NCBI GenBank assembly: GCA_003151275.1
Contig: PLXC01000050.1
Span: 25,765-89,764, forward strand
Reading direction: 5' to 3'
Length of the DNA: 64,000 nt
From: Candidatus Melainabacteria bacterium
GTDB taxonomy: Bacteria; Cyanobacteriota; Vampirovibrionia; Obscuribacterales; Obscuribacteraceae
The notes beneath the pieces were generated by a model. The model saw nothing but the letters and a program-made list of their open reading frames with translations. It searched no databases and was not told the origin of the DNA. Position 1 is the first letter of the stretch. Each line of letters starts with the position of its first letter. Positions 17,255-26,174 of this stretch are shown here, piece after piece. The position numbers and the translations under genes were made by a program.

Positions 17255-18301
17255 TTATTTAAGAGATTCCCAGTTGACCATGCCCATTATTTCGCGCACG
17301 TCGTGGAGCGTTTGTTTAGCCACTTTTCGAGCTTTTATATTCCCATGCTGCAAAAGTTTGAAGACATTGTCGGGATCTTTAGCTAACTGCTCTCGGCGCT
17401 CTCTGAAAGGCGCAAATTTTTCATTAATGATCCCAGCCAGCCTGCTCTTGCACTGAACGCATCCGATTTCAGCGTTCTCACATTCTTGCTTCACTGTCGC
17501 CTGTAAGTTTTGATCGGCAAACACTTTGTACATCGGCCAGGGTACTTCACAAATATCCGTATGACCGGGATCTGACTTGGCAATGCGTGTGCGATCAGTA
17601 ACCATCTGTTTGACTTTCTTTTCGGTATCAAAAGCGGTATCAGCGATCTTAATATCGTTGTTATACGATTTGCCCATCTTCAAACCATCAACACCTTTGA
17701 GCAAGGGCGTTGCCGTGAATTCAGGCTTAGGTTCAGGGAAATAGCTGACACCATAAGTATTGTTGAACTTACGCGCGACGTCACGAGCGAATTCCAGATG
17801 TGATTCTTGATCCTTTCCAACCGGCACTAGCTCGCCTTTGAAGGTAAGAATGTCGGCTGTCATCAGGATCGGATAACCGAATAATCCGTAGGTTGCCTTC
17901 TCGCGAGCTTCAGCCTCGTTTGCCGCAAGCATCTTAACCATGTCTTTGAGCGTCGGTTCGCGTTCTACCCAGCCCTGGGGCGTAATCATGGAAAACAACA
18001 AATGAAGCTCTGCAATTTCTGGAATGGCAGATTGTACATATATAGTTGATTGCTCGGGGTCGATTCCAACCGCTAGCCAGTCCAGCGCTATCTCCCAGAT
18101 ATTCGCTTTGACTTCGCGAGTGTTTTGTTTTGTCGTCAGCGCATGCCAATCGACAATCGAAAAATAGGACTCATACTTGCTTTGAAAAGCAATCCAATTA
18201 ATTAAAGCGCCAAAATAATGCCCCAGATGCAGGCGCCCCGTAGGGCGCATTCCAGACATTATTCGTTTTGTATTTTGCGTTGTGCCTAGCGCCGAAGTCA
18301 A
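17255..18301 (-). CDS. trpS: Tryptophanyl-tRNA synthetase
   Basis: A 348-residue class I aminoacyl-tRNA synthetase that charges tRNA-Trp. The HIGH-type motif is HLGH at residues 25-28 (RPTGRLHLGHYFG), and the KMSKS-type motif is KMGKS in VDGLKMGKSYNND. Specific TrpS blocks such as SGMRPTG, YGLFGYPILMTADIL and PVGKDQESHLE are all present. The start appears to be TTG at 18301, three bases after the stop of the 41-residue basic ORF, whose end supplies an AAGGT ribosome site; the pair therefore looks translationally linked. Length is normal. Confidence 0.95.
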   Translation of the reverse strand: MTSALGTTQNTKRIMSGMRPTGRLHLGHYFGALINWIAFQSKYESYFSIVDWHALTTKQNTREVKANIWEIALDWLAVGIDPEQSTIYVQSAIPEIAELHLLFSMITPQGWVEREPTLKDMVKMLAANEAEAREKATYGLFGYPILMTADILTFKGELVPVGKDQESHLEFARDVARKFNNTYGVSYFPEPKPEFTATPLLKGVDGLKMGKSYNNDIKIADTAFDTEKKVKQMVTDRTRIAKSDPGHTDICEVPWPMYKVFADQNLQATVKQECENAEIGCVQCKSRLAGIINEKFAPFRERREQLAKDPDNVFKLLQHGNIKARKVAKQTLHDVREIMGMVNWESLK

Positions 18302-18304
18302 CTT

Positions 18305-18430
18305 TTAGTTGCGACCTTCGCCGCGCGTCTTAGCGTGATTGGCGATTGTTTGTTTTACGAGCTCTTTCTTGCGATCGACTTTGGCCAAGCGGCGTTTCTT
18401 CTTTTCGCGAGCATTGTACTTATTGGTCAC
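18305..18430 (-). CDS. 41-residue basic protein preceding trpS
   Basis: A short ORF that starts with GTG after a near-perfect ribosome site (GTAAGGAGGTCAATC). The product VTNKYNAREKKKRRLAKVD... is 41 residues, very rich in Lys and Arg, and ends in KTRGEGRN. The strong ribosome site, the clean frame and the three-base gap to trpS support a real gene. It could bind RNA or ribosomes by charge alone, or act as a coupling leader for trpS; it contains no Trp codon, so it is not a classical attenuator peptide. No family recognised. Confidence 0.6.
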   Translation of the reverse strand: MTNKYNAREKKKRRLAKVDRKKELVKQTIANHAKTRGEGRN

Positions 18431-18486
18431 GATTGACCTCCTTACATCGACTTGTCATTTTTCGAGATTGAAAAGTGAATATACCA

Positions 18487-20280
18487 CTATTTGAAAGCAA
18501 AACGCCTCTGTTCGCGGTTCAATGTATCGAGATCTTCGGGCGTTACGTAACCATTCCGCAAAAACAGTTCGCTAAGCTTCTCGCCTTGTTTTCTAGCCAT
18601 TCCGGTTAATTCACGCAATTCGTCGCCTGTTATGCGCCTACGCTGCAATAAATATTGATCCAACTCGACTCTGCCCAGCAACAGGTCCGCAGTCAGTGAA
18701 ACTACCGGGTCTGCTGATTCGATGTAACCTCGGTCCAAACAGTATCTGTAGGATGACAGAACAGCCGCTGGCGGGCGATTGCCCTCACCCATAACGCCTG
18801 TCAGTGACTTACCCGCCTCCACATCCAGTAAAGTTTGGCGACGTAAATGATCAAGAGACGGATTGGTCAAAGCCAATTTCCCAAACTGCGTTTGCTTGAA
18901 CGTCGCCACCAACAGCCTTTCAATATCCATACTAACTAAAGGCAAGGTAGCAGTCTTCAGGCGTGACGCTTCGTCGAGCGCGGCTAACTCCGCCTCATCA
19001 GTTACTAATTTTGCGAAAGCATTGTTAACGATCAACGGTGGAACAGTTTTCGCTAAACCAATGTCCACATTTTGTATCTTCGCCGCAGGTATGTTCGGCT
19101 CTGACACCACAGGTGGTGTGGGCGCTGGTTCACCTCGCTTGCTGTAGTCAGAATAATCATTGAGCGCGATGATCGCCTCTTCCAGGGCTTTTTTGCTTTC
19201 AGCCTGCGAGGTGAGCAATTCTCTAAGAGGCACTGGGGGTAGAGTCACTGCGGATGGTGGTGGATTGACGGTGCCTTGCGATTGGGTGTTGGCCGAGACA
19301 TTGGAAATCTGCGCCGGTTGGGCATTGTGAACCGGGCCAGCGATGGCACGTTGTGGACCAGTAGTCGTTTGCGCAGTTAAATCGTGAACTTGATCTGAAC
19401 TAAAGGCAGAGTTGGTACTTGAGGCTCTGCCGCTTCGAGCCCGCAGCCTCGCTTCCATTGAAGCGCGAACTTGAGCCATGTCCACTTTGGGATGCAACGC
19501 GGGCGGTGGTGTGATCGGGCGCGGAATTTGATCGCTCTTAAAGGAAGTGCTGACGAAAGCATCCTGCGCGACAGCTGCATTCGCCTCCTGGGCCAGAATT
19601 CTAGCCGCTTCGTGGGCGACGCAGGCGGCCGCAGCCTCCTGTCCACCAGTTGTCAGAAATCGCTGTATGGTAGCTGGGCTAACGGTCCCGTCATCAGGTT
19701 CGATTCCTGGCTCTTGGCCATCTTTGCTGCCAGGACGCAGTACCAAAATAGATTTTGTTGCCACCAAACGGAAAATCACTCCGGTCGCTTTGACGATATC
19801 GAAATTGAATTCGCGCAATGCTTGACGCATTGTTCGTCCCTGACCGAACCAACCAAGCACCATAAAATCATCACGTTCAAGCGGCTGTTGTTTGATCGTC
19901 TCTTGCCACTCAGCAGTGCCGAACGCCTTCGACGCAACAAGCATAGAGTTCAAGCCGACGTTCTGCTCGTTTAAAAAAGCACTCTGATCGGCAAACGTTG
20001 CTGTCGGCTGAATCTGGAATTGCAGATTCTTTTTAATTTCAATTTGAGAATTCAGAAGCTCTACGCCGAACGAACCTTCTTTCCAAGACAAAAATTCGCA
20101 AAGAGCGTCTTCGCCTTCCAGTAAACCGTAACTCGAGGCGGTGACTGCGCCTTTGCACACGAAAATCTCGCCGACATGGTTGCTCGAAGTCACTTTGACG
20201 CGATAGCTTTTATTGATTTCAGTGGCCAGAAACTGTAATAGACCTGGCAGGCTAACGTCTCTGAAATTGCCTTCTAACAT
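18487..20280 (-). CDS. DUF4388 (PATAN) domain protein, 597 residues
   Basis: The first 100 residues form a DUF4388/PATAN domain (MLEGNFRDVSLPGLLQFLA, then GEIFVCKGAVTASSYGLLEGEDALCEFLSWKEGSF), a protein-protein module of signalling proteins in cyanobacteria and deltaproteobacteria. A low-complexity Pro/Ala/Gln linker of about 200 residues follows, and then a helical C-terminal region ending in LTGMARKQGEKLSELFLRNGYVTPEDLDTLNREQRRF, which resembles the short helical repeat at the start of MshEN-type or pilus-motor-associated domains. No catalytic residues were seen. It is one of three DUF4388 proteins in the window (others at 35911 and 58093). No ribosome site precedes the ATG. Role probably signalling or gliding/pilus control; unproven. 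Confidence 0.78.
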   Translation of the reverse strand: MLEGNFRDVSLPGLLQFLATEINKSYRVKVTSSNHVGEIFVCKGAVTASSYGLLEGEDALCEFLSWKEGSFGVELLNSQIEIKKNLQFQIQPTATFADQSAFLNEQNVGLNSMLVASKAFGTAEWQETIKQQPLERDDFMVLGWFGQGRTMRQALREFNFDIVKATGVIFRLVATKSILVLRPGSKDGQEPGIEPDDGTVSPATIQRFLTTGGQEAAAACVAHEAARILAQEANAAVAQDAFVSTSFKSDQIPRPITPPPALHPKVDMAQVRASMEARLRARSGRASSTNSAFSSDQVHDLTAQTTTGPQRAIAGPVHNAQPAQISNVSANTQSQGTVNPPPSAVTLPPVPLRELLTSQAESKKALEEAIIALNDYSDYSKRGEPAPTPPVVSEPNIPAAKIQNVDIGLAKTVPPLIVNNAFAKLVTDEAELAALDEASRLKTATLPLVSMDIERLLVATFKQTQFGKLALTNPSLDHLRRQTLLDVEAGKSLTGVMGEGNRPPAAVLSSYRYCLDRGYIESADPVVSLTADLLLGRVELDQYLLQRRRITGDELRELTGMARKQGEKLSELFLRNGYVTPEDLDTLNREQRRFAFK

Positions 20281-20532
20281 TGGTCTTGAACCCTAAACAT
20301 CACTGCCGGATTTTCTAGTCGACTGGGAGGTGTACTTTGATTCTAGCGATAGTTCTAAGATGCTTGCTGCTGCATTCATAATAGTCGTGCCACCCACCCC
20401 AACGCCTTACTCTACATCAGATTTAGCGAATTTTACAAAACTTAATCTAGACCTTGACTGTCAGAGAAGTTAGTGAACTGGGTAAATACGGAGTAGGTCA
20501 CATTCCAGTTTTTACTATCGGGGTTCAGGACT

Positions 20533-21489
20533 TTGGCAGCAAAGGTTAGGCAAGAGCTAGCAGACGAGTGGTCAGAAACTGGCGTGTTCGAAGAAGAACC
20601 GGCAGCTGCTGATGAGGCCGAAGAACCAGAGGCGGAGGCAGCTTCGCCAAGTGAAGGTTTTACGGAAGACTCTGTTCGTCTTTATTTACGCGAAATTGGT
20701 CGCGTAAAAATGATCAAACCAGATGAAGAAATTGAGCTGGCTCGTCGAATCGCTAAGGGTGACCTTGATGCGAAGAAGAAGCTGATACAGGCGAATCTTC
20801 GACTAGTGATTTCAATTGCAAAAAAATATGTCAATCGCGGACTGCCCTTCCAAGATTTGATTCAAGAAGGAAATTTAGGACTGATTCGAGCCGCAGAAAA
20901 ATTCGATCATACTAAAGGTTTCAAATTCAGCACATACGCAACCTGGTGGATCAGACAAGCGATCAGCCGCGGTCTGGCTGATAAATCTAGAACGATCAGA
21001 GTGCCTGTGCACATGGTCGAATCGATCAACAAGCTGAAAAAGACTAGCGCTCGACTCGCTCAAGAATTAGGCCGCAAGCCAAACGAAGTTGAGCTTTCCG
21101 GTGCTATGGAATTACCAGTAAACAAGATTCAAGAAATTATCCAGGCTGATCGCGAACCAGTTTCGATGGAGATGCCGCTTAATCGTGACGAAGAAACATA
21201 TCTAGGAGATCTAATCGAAGACAGCGAATCTTCGCGGCCCGATTCGACCACCGAAGAAGAGTTGATGCGCGAGGATCTCAACCGCATGCTGAGCCAACTT
21301 ACGCCACGCGAGCGTGACATCATGCACTTGCGTTACGGTCTCGAAGACGGACGTCAACGAACCCTGGAAGAGGTTGGACGTCTGTTCAACATCACTCGCG
21401 AAAGAGTTCGTCAAATCGAACACAAAGCGTTCCGCAAACTTCGTCAACCGGCCTGGTCCAGCAAACTAGTTGGATATCTAGAAGACTAG
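20533..21489 (+). CDS. RNA polymerase sigma factor, SigA/RpoD group
   Basis: A 318-residue sigma-70 protein with all core regions: 1.2 ([13 protein letters not shown]), 2 ([38 protein letters not shown]), 3 ([18 protein letters not shown]) and 4 ([27 protein letters not shown]). Region 1.1 is replaced by a short acidic stretch ([17 protein letters not shown]). The TTG at 20533 is the first usable start after an in-frame TAG. Sequence and regions fit a primary or group 2 sigma that directs housekeeping transcription; which of the two cannot be settled here. A set of tandem palindromic repeats follows the gene. Confidence 0.93.
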   Translation: MAAKVRQELADEWSETGVFEEEPAAADEAEEPEAEAASPSEGFTEDSVRLYLREIGRVKMIKPDEEIELARRIAKGDLDAKKKLIQANLRLVISIAKKYVNRGLPFQDLIQEGNLGLIRAAEKFDHTKGFKFSTYATWWIRQAISRGLADKSRTIRVPVHMVESINKLKKTSARLAQELGRKPNEVELSGAMELPVNKIQEIIQADREPVSMEMPLNRDEETYLGDLIEDSESSRPDSTTEEELMREDLNRMLSQLTPRERDIMHLRYGLEDGRQRTLEEVGRLFNITRERVRQIEHKAFRKLRQPAWSSKLVGYLED

Positions 21490-21536
21490 TACGCTTTTCA
21501 GACTAGGACGCTCTTCTAAGAACGAATTCGTGATTC

Positions 21537-21796
21537 AAACCGATATCGGTTTAGGATCCAGACATAGATGCTGTAAAGTCGCGCCAGTGACGCTAGACAT
21601 CCTGCAATCGTGGACTCAAACTAGTATCGATTTGAAACTGAACCGATATCGGTTTAGATTTGTCGTGGGTGCTTGCGAAGCCACACCGGTGACACCATAT
21701 ATCTTCGATCGGGACTCAAACGATTTTCGATTGAGAACCCTAAACCGATATCGGTTTAGATTTGTACTGGATACTGCGAAGCCACACCGGCTGGTT
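21537..21796. repeat. Three imperfect ~100-bp tandem repeats with AACCGATATCGGTT palindrome
   Basis: The palindrome AAACCGATATCGGTTT (or its 14-bp core) occurs at 21537-21552, 21641-21654 and 21742-21757, spaced about 100 bases apart. The sequence between copies is also related: TTAGATTTG, then GCGAAGCCACACCGGTGAC, follows copies 2 and 3, and a diverged version (AAGTCGCGCCAGTGAC) follows copy 1. Half-related palindromes (CAAACTAGTATCGATTTG near 21617) sit between. The block fills the space between the sigma factor gene and mgtE. Confidence 0.85.
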
Positions 21797-21913
21797 AAAG
21801 ACATATATTAGACATCTCCTCTTATGCCCTGAGATACAGCTTGATAGGGTTATCATTGGTGGCGGTAGCCAGCCTGTCGCTCAGCTACCGAATATTCGCC
21901 TGAGGAATCCTGC

Positions 21914-23290
21914 GTGACCGAAATGCAAGCACTAGCACCTGACCAGTTGACTAAGCTAGTCGATAATGGACAGCGTCAACAATTGCGGATGTTGCTAAAC
22001 GAGCAGCATCCGGCAGATCTTGCTGAGTGGCTTTCTGAGATGGATGCTGGGCACAGACTGTCTTGTTTTCGCTTACTCGATTTAGACAATGCCTCAGCTG
22101 TGCTATCCGAACTAGAACTCGATGATCAGCGTGAACTATTGCACGACCTGGGCGAAATTGGCGTCGTCCCCATTATCAGCAAAATGTCTCCGGACGACGC
22201 CGTTGACTTGTTGGCCGAACTGCCACGAGAAAGAGCGAAAGCGATCATTTTGCAAATGACTGACATCGAAGCGGCTGAAGACATTCAAGAGTTGATGACT
22301 TTCAAAGATGACTCCGCCGGCGGCATCATGTCAACTGATTACCTGGCTCTAGACGCCAAAATGACAGTCGATCAAGCGCTCGCATATCTGCGTGAGAAGT
22401 ACGAACATCTCGAAGAAGAAATTTATGACGTCTACGTGGTGGACGAACGAGAATTTTTGGTTGGTCGCGTCACCTTGAAAGAACTCTTCACAGCCGCCCC
22501 CGAAGCGCTTGTTGAAAGCCGCATGGACGACAATGTAATCAAAGTTAGCACCTCGACAGACCAAGAACATGCTGCCGAAAAGTTAAGCCGCTACGATCTT
22601 TTGACTTTGCCCGTTGTCGACAATCAAGGCAGATTGCGCGGCATCATCACCTCCGATGACGTTATCGACGTTTTGCAGGAAGAAGCCACTGAGGACATTT
22701 ATCAGTCGTCTGGTATTAACGCACCAGGTTCAGAGCAAGGCGATGTGCTGAATTACAATGTCAACAAAGCATATCAAGCCCGCCTGCCCTGGCTGCTTGT
22801 AACTCTACTGATCGAATCAGGTTCAGCAACTGTAATCACCCATTTCGACGACGTGATTCGCCAGACGATTGCAGCAGCATCGTTTATGCCGCTGCTGTCG
22901 GGTGTAACTGGAAGCGTTGCTACGCAAAGCACTTGTATTATTATTCGCGGCACGGGACTGACTCAAATCAATTGGAAAGCCTTCCGCCGCAACATGTTGC
23001 ATGAAGGCAAGGTCGGCATGATGCTTGGCCTGACCTGCGGCCTGTTAACAGGAATTGTCGGTTCAATCTTTCACCAAGATCAACATCATTTGGGACTGGT
23101 TGTCGGTGTATCGTTGTTCGTGACGATGACTGTCGGAGTTTTAATCGGCACAGCCATGCCCTTTTTGTTTCAAAGGCTTGGCGTAGAACCAGCGCATGCC
23201 AGCGGTCCATTCATTACAAGCATTCTAGATGTTTGCACCATGACCATCTACCTGACAATCGTCCACACGTTCTTGAACACCCTCCTCTAA
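21914..23290 (+). CDS. mgtE: Magnesium transporter MgtE
   Basis: A 458-residue Mg2+ channel. Residues 1-135 form the superhelical N domain (HPADLAEWLSEM, LLAELPRERAKAIILQM), 138-265 the paired CBS domains (GGIMSTDYLAL, then LTLPVVDNQGRLRGIITSDDVIDV), and 285-458 the five-helix pore with PLLSGVTGSVATQSTCIIIRG and the C-terminal SGPFITSILDVCTMTIYL, which holds the conserved pore Asp. The cytosolic domains sense Mg2+ and close the pore. The GTG start follows TGAGGAATCCTGC. The stop is four bases before the pccB start, so they are probably co-transcribed. No M-box riboswitch was recognised in the repeat-filled leader. Confidence 0.95.
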   Translation: MTEMQALAPDQLTKLVDNGQRQQLRMLLNEQHPADLAEWLSEMDAGHRLSCFRLLDLDNASAVLSELELDDQRELLHDLGEIGVVPIISKMSPDDAVDLLAELPRERAKAIILQMTDIEAAEDIQELMTFKDDSAGGIMSTDYLALDAKMTVDQALAYLREKYEHLEEEIYDVYVVDEREFLVGRVTLKELFTAAPEALVESRMDDNVIKVSTSTDQEHAAEKLSRYDLLTLPVVDNQGRLRGIITSDDVIDVLQEEATEDIYQSSGINAPGSEQGDVLNYNVNKAYQARLPWLLVTLLIESGSATVITHFDDVIRQTIAAASFMPLLSGVTGSVATQSTCIIIRGTGLTQINWKAFRRNMLHEGKVGMMLGLTCGLLTGIVGSIFHQDQHHLGLVVGVSLFVTMTVGVLIGTAMPFLFQRLGVEPAHASGPFITSILDVCTMTIYLTIVHTFLNTLL

Positions 23291-23294
23291 GGAA

Positions 23295-24890
23295 ATGCCA
23301 GAAATGGAGAAAACAAAATCAGATCCAAACGCTCAATTGCTTGAAAAAAGAAATAAGAGCGCCTCTATTGATCCCGCTACAAAAAAGAAACGACAAGAAC
23401 GCGGAGTGATGATGGCACGCGAGCGCGTCGAGGCGCTCGTCGATCCAGGCACCTTCATGGAGCTAGATCGGTATGCCGTGCACAACTGCACAAACTTTGG
23501 CATGGAAAAAAAGAAAGTTGTCGGAGACGGAGTGATCACCGGGCAAGCGATGATCGACGGGCGTCCGGTCTACCTTTTCGCTCATGATGGCACCTTCCTC
23601 GGTGGCGCGCTTGGCGAAGTCTTCGCGAAAAAAGTTTGCAAAGTCATGGACCTGGCCAAACAAGCAGGCTGTCCAGTGATCGGTTTGAACGAAAGTGGTG
23701 GCGCTCGCATCCAAGAAGGAGTGGCTTCTTTAGCCGGTTATGCCGACATCTTTTACCGCAACGTTAATTGCTCAGGAGTAATTCCACAAATTTCTGTGAT
23801 TTACGGTGCCTGCGCTGGTGGTGCTGTGTACAGCCCCGCTGTTACTGATTTCACGATCATGGTGGCAGATCAGAGTTTCATGTTCATTACCGGTCCCGAA
23901 ATCGTGCGCACCGTTACCGGTGAGGAAGTAAGTTTTGAAGACCTCGGTGGTGCCCGCGTCCACAACCAGAAGAGCGGTGTCGCTCAACTTTTGGCCCAGG
24001 ACGAAGAAGATTCATTCTGGTTGACGAGAAAACTATTGTCATACTTGCCAAGCAACAATTTAGAACCAGCCCCGAAATCGAAGGGCGATGCTCTCGAACC
24101 AGACAACGCAGCTGAATTAGACTCTCTCATTCCATCCGACCCGGCTAAGCCATATGACATGCACGAAGTGATCAGTCGCATTTTCGATAATGGTGACTTC
24201 TTTGAGATCGCGCCGCTCTATGCCACCAATTTGATTACCGGCTTCAGCCGTTTGGGTGGGCATTCAGTCGGCGTCGTCGCCAACCAGCCGCGTTCGCTTG
24301 CCGGCACTTTGGATATAGATGCCTCTGTAAAAGGAGCTCGCTTTGTACGTTTTTGCGACGCCTTCAACATTCCTGTGATCACTTTTGTGGACGTTCCAGG
24401 TTATTTGCCAGGCACAAAACAAGAGCATAATGGCATCATCCGCCATGGTGCCAAGTTGCTCTACGCCTATTGCGAAGCGACCGTTCCGAAGCTAACTGTG
24501 ATCACACGCAAGGCTTATGGTGGTGCCTTCGACGTGATGGGCTCGAAAAATGTCGGAGGTGACTTCAACTTTGCCTGGCCAACAGCAGAGATTGCCGTGA
24601 TGGGCGCCCAGGGTGCAGTCAATCTTTTATATAGAAAGGAATTGGACAAAGCCAGTGGGACTGATAAGTCGAGCAGCTTGCTGCCTAGACTATCCTCGGA
24701 TAAGTCGAAAAAACTGGTTGAGGAGTACAAAGAACAATTCGCAAATCCCTACGTAGCAGCCGAACTCGGCTATGTAGATGACGTTATTCTGCCGACAGAG
24801 ACGCGCAAAGTACTGCTGGCAGCTTTACAAGTTCAACAAAACAAACGCGTGGAGCGTCCGGCTAGAAAGCACGGAAATATACCCCTTTAA
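23295..24890 (+). CDS. pccB: Propionyl-/acyl-CoA carboxylase beta (carboxyltransferase) subunit
   Basis: A 531-residue carboxyltransferase of the crotonase fold that moves CO2 from carboxybiotin to propionyl-CoA, giving methylmalonyl-CoA. Family blocks include GLNESGGARIQEGVASL, YGACAGGAVYSPAVTDF (oxyanion loop), VDVPGYLPGTKQEH and RKAYGGAFDVMGSKNVG. Residues 457-470 (DKSSSLLPRLSSDK) are encoded by a copy of a dispersed palindromic repeat; homologues have a shorter loop here before EYKEQFANPYVAAELGY. The biotin-carrying alpha subunit is not in the window. ATG 23304 has better spacing to AAGGA than ATG 23295 and may be the true start. Confidence 0.93.
   Translation: MPEMEKTKSDPNAQLLEKRNKSASIDPATKKKRQERGVMMARERVEALVDPGTFMELDRYAVHNCTNFGMEKKKVVGDGVITGQAMIDGRPVYLFAHDGTFLGGALGEVFAKKVCKVMDLAKQAGCPVIGLNESGGARIQEGVASLAGYADIFYRNVNCSGVIPQISVIYGACAGGAVYSPAVTDFTIMVADQSFMFITGPEIVRTVTGEEVSFEDLGGARVHNQKSGVAQLLAQDEEDSFWLTRKLLSYLPSNNLEPAPKSKGDALEPDNAAELDSLIPSDPAKPYDMHEVISRIFDNGDFFEIAPLYATNLITGFSRLGGHSVGVVANQPRSLAGTLDIDASVKGARFVRFCDAFNIPVITFVDVPGYLPGTKQEHNGIIRHGAKLLYAYCEATVPKLTVITRKAYGGAFDVMGSKNVGGDFNFAWPTAEIAVMGAQGAVNLLYRKELDKASGTDKSSSLLPRLSSDKSKKLVEEYKEQFANPYVAAELGYVDDVILPTETRKVLLAALQVQQNKRVERPARKHGNIPL
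24664..24703 (+). repeat. Family A palindromic element, in frame inside pccB
   Basis: A 40-bp element with the outline ATAAGTCGAGCAGC-TT-GCTGCCTAGACT-ATCCTCGGATAA. It carries the palindrome GCAGCTTGCTGC, flanked by AGTC/GACT arms and bounded by ATAA...GGATAA. It differs from the copy in the LysM gene at only two positions and is read in the same phase there. Confidence 0.9.
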
Positions 24891-24915
24891 AGCTCTCCGG
24901 ACGCTTCGTCCCTTC

Positions 24916-24940
24916 GGCTGAGCAGCTTGCTGCATAAGCC
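24916..24940. repeat. Family A core, intergenic copy with changed outer stem
   Basis: GGCTGAGCAGC-TT-GCTGCATAAGCC: the core GCAGC/GCTGC is kept, while the outer arms read GGCT/AGCC instead of AGTC/GACT. A degenerate relative (GAGCAGAGCCGCTTACTGCGC) follows at about 24960. It lies between the convergent ends of pccB and the hypothetical gene at 25032. Confidence 0.7.
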
Positions 24941-25031
24941 ACCCTAGGGCGCGTCCTCCGAGCAGAGCCGCTTACTGCGCACGTCATGCCGCGCTTCGTT
25001 CGCTGCTTGATCGCTGGGGTCCTTGAGGGGA

Positions 25032-25769
25032 TCAGGGTTTGGTGCGTCCTTTTACGACCAGATCGGGGTGCACCAGGCGGATGCAAGCGGTGTTGCCTGG
25101 ATCTTTGTCCATTTGCACCAAGTCAACTTCCAGCAAATCAATTGGCACCAAAAGTGGTTCCGGCAATATGGACTCAAATCGCCCCACCGGATCGGTAGCG
25201 CCGGTAAGCTCTTCGACAATCTTTAAAACATTTTCAGGAAAGGGTTTTGGGTAGACGAGAAAAATTCCGGTCAAAGTGCCCTTACTGCTGCGAACCTTTT
25301 CAGCCCGCTGTTGCAGGCTTTTCATCTGATCTTTGAGCTTGCGTTCCACGTCGTTATCGCTGCCGAGCACAGCTTCAGGCTCCGCAACGCACGCCAGAAT
25401 CAGGGGTCTGCCCTTGCTGTCCTGAAAATGCAAATCGATGTATGGCAAGTTGACTTTCTGAAATAGCCCTTGCTGCAGGCGAAATGCTGCCACGTCATTG
25501 ACGCGAGAGATCGACTCCCAGAGCAACTTCTGCCTGTTGTAGAGCCCAGTTCGATGGGCCAGTGAAAAGAAGTCCGTGACCACATAGCGAACGACTGTTT
25601 CCACAAGCCTGGGAGCATCTGCGCCCTCGCTTTCCACCTGAATATTCGACGTTGCCGCGGCTAGATCGGTCGGAGTGCAGACCCTTGGCTGTGCGACAAC
25701 CGAATTCAAAGTATAAATTGACGGATTGGCGGTTTTTATGGAGAGCTTGTAAGTGGCTGAATTGGGCAT
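25032..25769 (-). CDS. Hypothetical protein, 245 residues
   Basis: No family recognised with confidence. It is soluble, with no signal peptide or membrane segment. The middle reads LFQKVNLPYIDLHFQDSKGRPLILACVAEP and later FLVYPKPFPENVLKIVEELTG. The strand-helix-strand pattern with an acidic pair and a Lys-rich helix (RKLKDQMKSLQQRAEKVRSSKG) is loosely reminiscent of restriction-nuclease-like folds, but no PD-(D/E)xK motif can be placed with certainty. There is no ribosome site ahead of the ATG. It ends convergently with pccB, the gap holding a palindromic element. Confidence 0.6.
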   Translation of the reverse strand: MPNSATYKLSIKTANPSIYTLNSVVAQPRVCTPTDLAAATSNIQVESEGADAPRLVETVVRYVVTDFFSLAHRTGLYNRQKLLWESISRVNDVAAFRLQQGLFQKVNLPYIDLHFQDSKGRPLILACVAEPEAVLGSDNDVERKLKDQMKSLQQRAEKVRSSKGTLTGIFLVYPKPFPENVLKIVEELTGATDPVGRFESILPEPLLVPIDLLEVDLVQMDKDPGNTACIRLVHPDLVVKGRTKP

Positions 25770-26174
25770 AGTTATTATTATTGATGATGCCTTTAGCGAT
25801 CGGAAGATCGTGGTACATCTATGTTACGGTCAATTTTGCTTGGACTGTTGAAATATGGAGGCAAAGAGACATTCAAAACCAGGTGGCGCGCTGATTAGTC
25901 CTGAATCATGTAAACTGAAAGATAGGCGTCTTGGCGGTTTGCGACTTGTTCAAAAATAACTTGTGCACACTAGTGGGGTCTATGCAGCAAGCTGCCCGAC
26001 TCCGTAAAGCTGCTCGGCTTATGTGCAATGGAAAAAAGTACAAGTTTGCGGTAAGGGAATTTGATCTGCTTTTTTTTTGGTTGTGCTGCGCACAACCTAT
26101 GACCAGTGGGTAAAACCAAATTAGGGTGTTTTTTTTGCATTTCGGTTCGTATCGAAAGGGTTTATTCGTAAAAA
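25770..26174. other. Intergenic region with palindromic elements
   Basis: About 400 bases between divergent genes (hypothetical leftwards, sigma factor rightwards). It holds a degenerate family A copy at 25975-26022 and a perfect 8-bp-stem hairpin GGTTGTGC-TGC-GCACAACC at 26079-26097 that follows a run of nine T. No coding sequence or RNA gene was recognised. Confidence 0.55.
25975..26022. repeat. Family A element, degenerate intergenic copy
   Basis: GTCTATGCAGCAAGCTGCCCGACT reproduces the family A core in reverse orientation. Immediately after it, AAGCTGCTCGGCTTAT repeats the right half of the element, so a partial second copy is fused on. Confidence 0.65.

Noticed and set aside
19668..19725. 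tRNA-like T-arm sequence (GGTTCGATTCCTGGC) on the plus strand
   Set aside because: It lies antisense inside the DUF4388 gene, and no acceptor, D-arm or anticodon stem can be folded around it.
21490..21913. Possible Mg2+ (M-box) riboswitch before mgtE
   Set aside because: None of the conserved M-box segments I know could be found; the region is explained by the tandem palindromic repeats.
26079..26097. Hairpin after a nine-T run as a terminator
   Set aside because: On the plus strand the T run precedes rather than follows the stem, and on the minus strand it would be an A run; the geometry is wrong for either strand.
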